Below, one piece after another: positions 43,500-49,937 of a stretch of DNA of 64,000 nucleotides. The stretch comes from Candidatus Scalindua sp. Its GTDB lineage: Bacteria; Planctomycetota; Brocadiia; Brocadiales; Scalinduaceae. A program made the position numbers and the translations under genes. The notes under the pieces were generated by a model. It was not told the origin of the DNA. It saw only the letters and a list, made by a program, of their open reading frames with translations, and made no database searches. The stretch is from NCBI GenBank assembly GCA_021776915.1, contig JAIQZU010000008.1, positions 1 through 64,000 on the forward strand, in the 5' to 3' direction. Position 1 is the first letter of the stretch; each line of letters opens with the position of its first letter.

Positions 43500-43817
43500 A
43501 TGGATATCAGGACAATAATTGCCGGAGTATTTTTAGGTATAGGTTGCTTCTTTATTATCGTAACCGCCATAGGTATTGTGAGATTTCCTGACTTTTACTC
43601 CAGGTTACATCCTGCAGGGAAAGCCGATACTATCGGACAGGCGCTTGTCCTTATAGGCCTGATGGTATATGAGGGGTTCTCTCTGATAAGTGTTAAGCTG
43701 CTGATCATAGTTATATTCATCTTTATTGCAAGCCCGACAGCAACACATGCTGTCGCACAGGCTGCATTCTTAAAAGGGGTTGCACCCTGGAAGAAAAAAA
43801 AGAGGGATAAGAAATGA
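43500..43817 (+). CDS. mrpG: MrpG/MnhG/MbhC-like subunit
   Basis: The product is 105 aa, three helices. 'GIVRFPDFYSRLHPAGKADT' is the MrpG signature, then 'ASPTATHAVAQAAFLKG'. Its stop overlaps the start of the next gene by four bases (ATGA). Separated from mrpF by the 118-bp inverted-repeat spacer. Confidence 0.9.
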   Translation: MDIRTIIAGVFLGIGCFFIIVTAIGIVRFPDFYSRLHPAGKADTIGQALVLIGLMVYEGFSLISVKLLIIVIFIFIASPTATHAVAQAAFLKGVAPWKKKKRDKK

Positions 43818-44362
43818 TTGATGTTATGCTGCTTCTTATTATTGTGGTATGTGCTATTTTTGCACTTTTCATGAAAGACCTGTTGAGTGCGACAATTATA
43901 CTTGGCATATACAGCTTTATAATGGCTACAATTTTCACCAGGTTGAATGCGGTTGATGTAGCTTTTACTGAGGCGTCTGTTGGGGCGGGGATTACGTCTG
44001 TGTTAATGATCGCAGCGCTCAGCAGAACAAAGAGATATGAGTACCATTATACAAAATTGCAGAGAAGAAAGCCTTCGGCTCTGTTTTTAAAGGTGATATC
44101 CCTCTTGCTTGTTATAATTACGGGTGCAGTCCTTGTATATGGAACGATTGACATGCCGGAGTTTGGAGACCCTGAAGCGCCTGCGAATAAACATGTGTCG
44201 CCAAGATATATAGCGGAATCCGAACATGAGACCTCAGAAAAAAACATTGTTACCGCTGTACTTGCAGGTTACAGGGGATACGATACACTCGGAGAAACAA
44301 CGGTGATTTTCACCGCCGGCATATGTGTTATATTGCTGCTGAGGAGAAGGATAAACACATGA
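43814..44362 (+). CDS. Fused MbhD-MbhE-like (MrpA C-terminal-like, DUF4040) subunit
   Basis: The product is 182 aa. Residues 1-~80 are the DUF4040/MbhD unit ('MKDLLSATIILGIYSFIMAT', 'DVAFTEASVGAGITSVLMIA'). Residues ~95-182 match MbhE ('MPEFGDPEAPANKHVSPRYI', 'EKNIVTAVLAGYRGYDTLGE'). These segments form the C-terminus of MrpA in classical Mrp antiporters. A separate gene here places the operon closer to the Mbh/Mbx/Mbs branch of ion modules. Overlaps both neighbours by four bases. Confidence 0.87.
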   Translation: MIDVMLLLIIVVCAIFALFMKDLLSATIILGIYSFIMATIFTRLNAVDVAFTEASVGAGITSVLMIAALSRTKRYEYHYTKLQRRKPSALFLKVISLLLVIITGAVLVYGTIDMPEFGDPEAPANKHVSPRYIAESEHETSEKNIVTAVLAGYRGYDTLGETTVIFTAGICVILLLRRRINT

Positions 44363-44793
44363 GAGAACATATTATAATACGAATTGTTTCAAAATTCTTC
44401 TGTCCGTTTATCCAGTTGTATGCATTTTATGTTATTGCTCATGGCGACCTTGGCCCAGGCGGTGGTTTCCAGGGGGGGGTGATCTTAGGCGCAAGCATTA
44501 TTTTGTATGTAATTGCATTTGGTATGGATGAGGGTAGAAAGAGGTTATCGCAGAAAGCCAGCGATATCTTTATATCAACCGGTGTATTGATATATGCGGG
44601 GATCGGGTTGCTTTGTATACTGGCAGGGGGGGCGTTTCTGGAATATGCAGAACTCCCTCTGGGGTCGCATCACCTTGCAAGCCATTTAGGTATCTATGGT
44701 ATTGAAATAGGCGTAGGGATCACAGTTGCTTTTGTAATGATAACAATATTCTTTGAAACGGCGAAGAAAGAAAGATTCGATAGGCAATCATGA
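44359..44793 (+). CDS. mrpB: MrpB/MnhB/MbhF-like subunit
   Basis: The product is 144 aa from the ATG at 44359, which overlaps the previous stop (ATGA). 'VIAHGDLGPGGGFQGGVILG' is the invariant MrpB motif, followed by 'SHHLASHLGIYGIEIGVGIT'. Four helices. The earlier in-frame ATG at 44323 would give a long unnatural overlap. Confidence 0.92.
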   Translation: MREHIIIRIVSKFFCPFIQLYAFYVIAHGDLGPGGGFQGGVILGASIILYVIAFGMDEGRKRLSQKASDIFISTGVLIYAGIGLLCILAGGAFLEYAELPLGSHHLASHLGIYGIEIGVGITVAFVMITIFFETAKKERFDRQS

Positions 44794-45215
44794 TTGATAT
44801 AATTCATTTTATCCAGACAAAATATTACTATTTAGTAGTAATATTACTCATGATGCTTGGGCTTTATACAACGATATCTTCGAGGAATCTTATAAAAAAG
44901 ATTATAGGCATAAACATCTTTCAGATCTCGGTCTTTCTGTTTTATATTGCAATGGCCAAGGTTAAGCATGGAACTGCTCCCATATTATGGGATAAGGGTG
45001 TTGTTTATGATAATCCTCTCCCTCATGTGCTTATCCTTACCGCTATTGTTGTTTCTGTAAGCACAACCGCAGTTGCTCTTGCCCTTATAATAAATATTCA
45101 TAAAGAATATGGAACGATTGAAGAAGACGGTATCCTGGCAAAGCAGAAACTGGATGAAGAATGGATGAACCTGGAAAAACAAAAACTGGATATTGACAGG
45201 AGCAGCGTGACATAG
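44790..45215 (+). CDS. mrpC: MrpC/MnhC/NuoK-like subunit
   Basis: The product is 141 aa, three helices. 'SSRNLIKKIIGINIFQISVF' and 'PHVLILTAIVVSVSTTAVAL' are MrpC/NuoK signatures. A charged C-terminal extension (about 110-141, rich in Glu/Lys) is longer than usual. Overlaps mrpB by four bases and abuts mrpD with no gap. Confidence 0.9.
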   Translation: MIDIIHFIQTKYYYLVVILLMMLGLYTTISSRNLIKKIIGINIFQISVFLFYIAMAKVKHGTAPILWDKGVVYDNPLPHVLILTAIVVSVSTTAVALALIINIHKEYGTIEEDGILAKQKLDEEWMNLEKQKLDIDRSSVT

Positions 45216-46742
45216 ATGAAAACCATTCAAGATTTGCCGGTCCTTATAATAGTCATTCCACTTGGCTTTGCAGTTATAATCCCGCTGGTAGCCAGATTCA
45301 ACAGGTTGCTTCCATGGATTATTGCATCAACTATAACATTCTTCTGTTTTCTAACCTCCATTTCCCTTCTTATCACTGTCCTGGAAACAGGGAAGATAAG
45401 TTACTGGTTGGGCGGTTGGGAACCTCCCTGGGGGATAGAGTATGCGATTGATTACCTGAATGCATTTGTGCTGGCAGTTGTTTCATTCATCGCCTTTATT
45501 GTCTCTCTTTATTCAAGGAGAAGCGTGGAGATGGAGATTAATGAATACAAGCAATCAGCGTTTTACTCCATATATATGCTCTTCATCACAGGACTCATGG
45601 GGATAGTTATAACGGGTGATATATTCAATATATATGTATTCCTGGAGATTTCATCACTTGCAGGATATGCCCTGATTGCCATGGGAAGGAAAAGGGATGC
45701 CCTTGTAGCAAGCTATAATTATCTTATATTAGGTACTATTGCCGCCACATTTATACTAATCGGTATAGGTTACATTTATACGGCAACAGGCACCCTTAAC
45801 ATTGCCGATCTACAAGAAAGATTGCCTGCACTGTTTCACTCAAAGATGGTATTAGTTGCCCTTGCATTTTTTACGGTTGGACTTAGCCTGAAACTCGCCT
45901 TATTCCCATTACATACCTGGCTGCCGGGCGCCTATACACATGCCCCCTCAGTGGTGAGTTGCATAATGGCTGCAACTGCAACAAAGGTTGGCGTCTATGC
46001 AATGTTAAGGATTATATTTGGCGTCTTTAAAATAGAGTTTGATATACATTTTATCCCTATTGCAAATATACTGATTGTTATCTCTTCGATGGCGATAATT
46101 GCAGGTTCTGCGTTTGCCATTGCACAGACAAATCTTAAAAGGATGCTTGCGTATTCAAGCGTTGGACAGATAGGATATATAGTCCTGGGTGCAGTCCTTG
46201 CCAATCAGGCAGCAATGACGGGAAGTATTATCCATATACTGAATCATGCGTTAATGAAAGGGGCACTGTTTATGGTAGTGGGTTGTATTGTTTACAAGAC
46301 AGGTATAGAAGATATTTCAGGATTAAATGGGATGAGCAAAAAGATGCCGTTTACAATGGCTGTATTTACAGTTGCTGGATTGTCTATGATGGGCGTCCCG
46401 CTTACGGTCGGCTTTGTCAGTAAATGGTATATTGCTATCGGTGCGCTGAATGCCGGTATGTGGTACCTTATTCCAGTAATAATTACAGGTTCTCTGCTTT
46501 CGGCAGTATACATCTGGAGGATTATCGTAAACATATACTTCCCTGAAGAATTCCCGGGGCACGAGTTACAATATACAGACGGAGGAACCAGAATTACGGA
46601 CCACAAATCCCAGTATTCTGAAGCGCCCTGGAGTATGCTGGGGCCAACGATGGCCCTTGCAGCGCTTTGTATATATTTTGGAATCAGCGCTACAGCACCG
46701 CTGTATATAGCCGAGAAGGCGGCTGTTATGCTGTTGCAGTAA
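45216..46742 (+). CDS. mrpD: MrpD-like NuoL/M/N-type antiporter subunit (first)
   Basis: The product is 508 aa, ~14 helices. 'ISSLAGYALIAMGRKRDALV' carries the key Glu-region, 'LSLKLALFPLHTWLPGAYTH' the lysine and PLHTWLP motif, and 'NLKRMLAYSSVGQIGYIVLG' the second half-channel. Starts immediately after mrpC. Ion-translocating subunit of the Mrp/Mbh-type module. Confidence 0.92.
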   Translation: MKTIQDLPVLIIVIPLGFAVIIPLVARFNRLLPWIIASTITFFCFLTSISLLITVLETGKISYWLGGWEPPWGIEYAIDYLNAFVLAVVSFIAFIVSLYSRRSVEMEINEYKQSAFYSIYMLFITGLMGIVITGDIFNIYVFLEISSLAGYALIAMGRKRDALVASYNYLILGTIAATFILIGIGYIYTATGTLNIADLQERLPALFHSKMVLVALAFFTVGLSLKLALFPLHTWLPGAYTHAPSVVSCIMAATATKVGVYAMLRIIFGVFKIEFDIHFIPIANILIVISSMAIIAGSAFAIAQTNLKRMLAYSSVGQIGYIVLGAVLANQAAMTGSIIHILNHALMKGALFMVVGCIVYKTGIEDISGLNGMSKKMPFTMAVFTVAGLSMMGVPLTVGFVSKWYIAIGALNAGMWYLIPVIITGSLLSAVYIWRIIVNIYFPEEFPGHELQYTDGGTRITDHKSQYSEAPWSMLGPTMALAALCIYFGISATAPLYIAEKAAVMLLQ

Positions 46743-46791
46743 AAGAAAATTGAGGGATTTATTAGTAGCGAATAATGAAATTCGAATAACG

Positions 46792-47222
46792 AACATCGAA
46801 TAATGAATTCAGTAAAGAAATATGATTTAGAAGACAGGTTAATAGAATTTGCTATAACAATTATGGAACTTGTTGAAGAGTTACCCAAAAACAGAGCTGG
46901 TAATCATATTGCAGGACAATTGATTAGGTGCGGCACATCTCCAGCATTAAATTATGGCGAAGTTCAAAGTTCTGAATCACAGAAAGATTTTGTACATAAA
47001 ATGAAGGTGATCTTAAAAGAATTAAGAGAAACAAATATTTGCCTTAAAATTATCAAACGTAAACCTTTAATAAGACAATCTCAAAGGCTCGACAAAGTTA
47101 TCAAAGAATGCAATGAATTGATTTCAATTTTTGTATCAAGTATTCGGACGGCACAAAAACCAAGGGGCAAAGAAAAATAAATATAATAATGGTAAAAATT
47201 AGATATTCATAATTCGATGTTC
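46792..47222. repeat. Inverted repeats bounding the four-helix-bundle cassette
   Basis: Left arm 46792-46811 (GAACATCGAATAATGAATTC) matches the reverse complement of 47202-47222 (GAACATCGAATTATGAATATC), and further out AAAATTGA words pair with TCAATTTT. The left arm overlaps the start codon of the enclosed gene. Such bounded ~450-bp units resemble free-standing versions of 23S rRNA intervening sequences. Confidence 0.6.
46803..47180 (+). CDS. Four-helix-bundle protein (23S rRNA intervening-sequence protein family)
   Basis: The product is 125 aa. 'YDLEDRLIEFAITIMELVEE', 'GNHIAGQLIRCGTSPALNYG' and 'ESQKDFVHKMKVILKELRET' match the family encoded in rRNA intervening sequences and in free cassettes. 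It forms a pentameric bundle of unknown function. It interrupts the mrp operon between two antiporter genes and is bounded by inverted repeats, so it is a mobile or hitchhiking unit rather than an antiporter component. Confidence 0.9.
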   Translation: MNSVKKYDLEDRLIEFAITIMELVEELPKNRAGNHIAGQLIRCGTSPALNYGEVQSSESQKDFVHKMKVILKELRETNICLKIIKRKPLIRQSQRLDKVIKECNELISIFVSSIRTAQKPRGKEK

Positions 47223-47257
47223 TATATTCATCATTCAATTTTAAGGAAGATTTAACA

Positions 47258-48742
47258 TTGGAAACAGTTTATTCATCCATACCTTTTTTAGCAATGGTAA
47301 CACCACTTTGTGCTATTGCTCTTATAATTATATTTAACAATAAACCGAACCTGCGGGAATCGTGGACGATCCTGGCCTCTCTTATTAAATTTGGTTTGAT
47401 CGTCTCCATGCTTCCAACGATACTAGACGGCAAGGTCATAGAATGCTTTATAGTAACAGTCCTTCCGGGGCTTGATATTAAATTCAAAATTGATGCCCTT
47501 GGAATATTCTTCGCCCTTACTGCATCCTTTCTCTGGATTCTTACATCATTCTACTCTATAGGTTATGTACGAACCTTGAATGAGCATGCGCAAACAAGAT
47601 ATTTTATCTGTTTTGCAGCGGCTATATCCGCAACTATAGGTGTTGCGTTTTCCGCAAACATGTTTACAACCTATCTTTTTTACGAAATGATTACCTTTTC
47701 CACTTACGCCCTCGTAGCACATAAAGAGACTCCTGAGGCGCGTCAGGGCGCAAAAGTTTATTTTGTTTTCCTCTTTGGTACATCTGTGGCATTTCTCCTG
47801 AGCGCCATTTTCCTGACATATTATGCAACAGGCACGCTGGATTTTTCGAATCAGGGTATATTCAGCGATGCAAGAGGGAAGGGGTTAAGTAATGTCTTTC
47901 TGATTGTTACATTTGGCCTCTTTATAGCCGGGACTTCAAAAGCGGCAATGATGCCGTTTCACGCATGGCTCCCCCGTGCCATGGTTGCCCCCACTCCTGT
48001 GAGCGCTTTTTTACACGCGGTGGCAGTTGTCAAGTCAGGCATCTTTGTCGTTGTAAAGATAGTCCTTCATTTATTCGGGATTAACCTTTTGGCTGAGCTG
48101 AGGCTTGGTATAGTCCTTGCTTACTGTGCATCCTTTACCATGATTGTTTCTTCGGTAATTGCCCTCAGGCAGGATAACCTGAAGGCAAGGCTTGCATACT
48201 CAACGGTAGCCCAGCTTTCATATGTAATATTCGGAGTTGCCCTTCTTACACCATCAGGCATTACGGGGAGTATCATGCATATAGTAATACATGCCTTTGG
48301 CAAGATAACTCTCTTTTTCTGTGCAGGAGCTATATATGCTGTGACTCATAAGACCAAAGTAAGCGAACTTGACGGGATCGGAAAGAAGATGCCTTTCACC
48401 ATGGTTGCCTTTTCCCTGGCATCACTTTCATTAATCGGGATTCCTCCTCTTGGCGGTTTTATAAGCAAGTGGTATCTGGCCATGGGTGTAATAGAAGCAG
48501 GGCAAATCCCGATAATTGCCGTCCTGGTAATAAGCTCAATACTTAATGCATGTTACTTTCTCCCTATAGTGTATAAGGCATTCTTTAAGGAATTACCGCA
48601 TGGAGAAACTGCGGAAAGAAATGAGGCCCCCGCTCTTATGGTAGTACCATTGGTACTTACGGCCATAGGAACACTGTCATTATTCTTTGTACCATCAATA
48701 TTTCTTGATCTTGCGAAGATGGTTGTGGCGAATTTAAATTAA
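47258..48742 (+). CDS. NuoL/M/N-type antiporter subunit (second)
   Basis: The product is 494 aa from a TTG at 47258 behind AAGGAAG. 'YEMITFSTYALVAHKETPEA', 'GTSKAAMMPFHAWLPRAMVA' and 'NLKARLAYSTVAQLSYVIFG' show a complete proton-channel subunit. It is closer to NuoL/MrpD2 or MbxH'-like proteins than to MrpD at 45216. Together with the third copy at 49938 it gives this operon three antiporter-like subunits, more than a standard Mrp. Confidence 0.88.
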   Translation: METVYSSIPFLAMVTPLCAIALIIIFNNKPNLRESWTILASLIKFGLIVSMLPTILDGKVIECFIVTVLPGLDIKFKIDALGIFFALTASFLWILTSFYSIGYVRTLNEHAQTRYFICFAAAISATIGVAFSANMFTTYLFYEMITFSTYALVAHKETPEARQGAKVYFVFLFGTSVAFLLSAIFLTYYATGTLDFSNQGIFSDARGKGLSNVFLIVTFGLFIAGTSKAAMMPFHAWLPRAMVAPTPVSAFLHAVAVVKSGIFVVVKIVLHLFGINLLAELRLGIVLAYCASFTMIVSSVIALRQDNLKARLAYSTVAQLSYVIFGVALLTPSGITGSIMHIVIHAFGKITLFFCAGAIYAVTHKTKVSELDGIGKKMPFTMVAFSLASLSLIGIPPLGGFISKWYLAMGVIEAGQIPIIAVLVISSILNACYFLPIVYKAFFKELPHGETAERNEAPALMVVPLVLTAIGTLSLFFVPSIFLDLAKMVVANLN

Positions 48743-48934
48743 AGACAGAAACCACAGATTTCACAGATGGCACAGATTTTACTTTAGGTTCAATCAAAAT
48801 GATTAGACCAGCAAATGATTCCTCGACTCCGCTCGGAATGACGTCATGCTGAGCGAAGTCGAAGCATTGAAATGCCTGGACATTGTAAATTAAAAGTTTA
48901 ACCTTATTATTTTTACGTTTAAGGTGGAATTATT
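48743..48934 (+). repeat. Intergenic repeat debris in the operon
   Basis: Starts with the widespread 'AAACCACAGATTTCACAGAT' type word, then 48821-48885 holds a partial CTCGACTCCGCTC ... GAGCGAAGTCGAAGC palindrome followed by 'ATTGAAAT', the end of the modular element family. No gene. Confidence 0.5.
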
Positions 48935-49051
48935 ATGAAAAAAGAAATAATGGAATTAAGCCATGAACCTAAACCAGGATATGATAAGGCCTATTACGTT
49001 GTAATTACTATAGGTATAATATATCTTGCTATAACATTTATTATGGGATAA
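48935..49051 (+). CDS. Small single-helix membrane protein of the antiporter operon
   Basis: The product is 38 aa, beginning MKKEIMELSHEPKPGYDKAY and ending in a single hydrophobic helix. AAGGTGG lies 10 nt upstream. The 'HEPKPGYxKAYYV' motif before one helix looks like a conserved small subunit found beside extra NuoL-like antiporter genes (recalled pattern, not verified). Probably a structural membrane peptide of the complex. Confidence 0.6.
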   Translation: MKKEIMELSHEPKPGYDKAYYVVITIGIIYLAITFIMG

Positions 49052-49120
49052 TAGAACTAAATAAAAATAATCCCGACCGTGTCGGATCTGTGATCTGCCC
49101 ACAGGGTCGTCCTCAGGCGA

Positions 49121-49564
49121 CACGCAAAGACGCGGGGTCGCAAAGAACGATGACTGAAAATCAGATTGGGGAAATTATAGTTGATGTTGCAATTGCCATT
49201 CATAAAGCGCTTGGTTCCGGTCTTTACGAAATTGTGTATGAAGTTGTATTAACTCATGAGCTAAAGAAGCATGGTATAAATATTGAAAAACAAGTTCCTG
49301 TATCAATAGAATATGACGGGATAAAGTTCGACGAAGGATTCAGGGCCGACATTATTATTGAAAACAAGGTAATCTTGGAATTAAAATCTGTTGAATCTGT
49401 CACAAAAGCACATAAGAAACAAGTATTAACATATCTTAGACTGACAGGATGTAAACTTGGCTACCTGTTGAACTTTGGTGAGGCCTTGATGAAGGATGGT
49501 ATCACACGGATCGTAAACGGTTTGGAAGAATAACCACTTTGCGTTCTTGGCGTCTTGGCGTGAG
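49121..49564. repeat. Inverted repeats bounding the GxxExxY cassette
   Basis: Left arm 49121-49148 (CACGCAAAGACGC then CAAAGAACG) pairs with right arm 49537-49564 (CTTTGCGTTCTTGGCGTC then GGCGTG). The 'ACGCAAAGACGC' word is a common neighbour of GxxExxY genes. The bounded unit interrupts the antiporter operon. Confidence 0.65.
49150..49533 (+). CDS. GxxExxY family protein
   Basis: The product is 127 aa from the ATG at 49150; upstream in-frame codons to 49090 belong to the left repeat. 'GSGLYEIVYEVVLTHEL' contains the GxxExxY motif, and 'ADIIIENKVILELKSV' is a PD-(D/E)xK nuclease-like core. Family function is unknown. The gene is carried with its bounding repeats and is not a subunit of the surrounding complex. 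Confidence 0.9.
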   Translation: MTENQIGEIIVDVAIAIHKALGSGLYEIVYEVVLTHELKKHGINIEKQVPVSIEYDGIKFDEGFRADIIIENKVILELKSVESVTKAHKKQVLTYLRLTGCKLGYLLNFGEALMKDGITRIVNGLEE

Positions 49565-49589
49565 AATTAGTAATTCAAAGGAGTTTTAT

Positions 49590-49832
49590 ATGAGTAAAAA
49601 ATATCTATTTGATAACCCGAGAAATGTAAAACTACTCCTGGTGCTGCTTTTTGGGAGCTGCCTGGCGCTTGTAATTATTAATTTCTTTGTTCCAAAGCAC
49701 GGTCATTTTCCCTGGGAAGAATGGTCAGGCTTTTATGCAGCTTACGGATTTGTTGCATGTGTGGGCCTTGTTCTGGCAGCGAAGTTTATATTGCGCAAAA
49801 TCGTTAAAAGGAGTGAAGACTATTATGATTAA
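49590..49832 (+). CDS. Two-helix membrane protein of the antiporter operon
   Basis: The product is 80 aa from the ATG at 49590 behind AAAGGAG. TM1 is near residues 14-31, then 'KHGHFPWEEWSGFYAAYGF' and TM2. The FPWEEWxGFYAxYG motif recalls small membrane proteins that accompany NuoL-like antiporter genes in other bacteria. It precedes the third antiporter gene and is probably part of the same module. Confidence 0.7.
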   Translation: MSKKYLFDNPRNVKLLLVLLFGSCLALVIINFFVPKHGHFPWEEWSGFYAAYGFVACVGLVLAAKFILRKIVKRSEDYYD

Positions 49833-49845
49833 CATTATCAGAACC

Positions 49846-49894
49846 CTGGAATCCTCCCGAAAGGGAGGTACCCCCTTGCTTTCGCAAGGAATCC
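49846..49894 (-). repeat. Composite hairpin repeat
   Basis: Contains GGAATCCTCCCGAAAGGGAGG and CTTGCTTTCGCAAGGAATCC. The reverse complement is the same two-hairpin composite as 14141-14193, and the first hairpin matches the arm word of 17680-17727. It sits in the 105-nt gap before the last antiporter gene. Confidence 0.7.
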
Positions 49895-49937
49895 ATAACC
49901 TGGAATCTTCTTTAACAACTTTTCGGGGGATGATTGT

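Noticed and set aside
46292-46888. 198-codon minus-strand frame across the mrpD end
   Set aside because: Antisense shadow of a membrane-protein gene; no start signal or domain.
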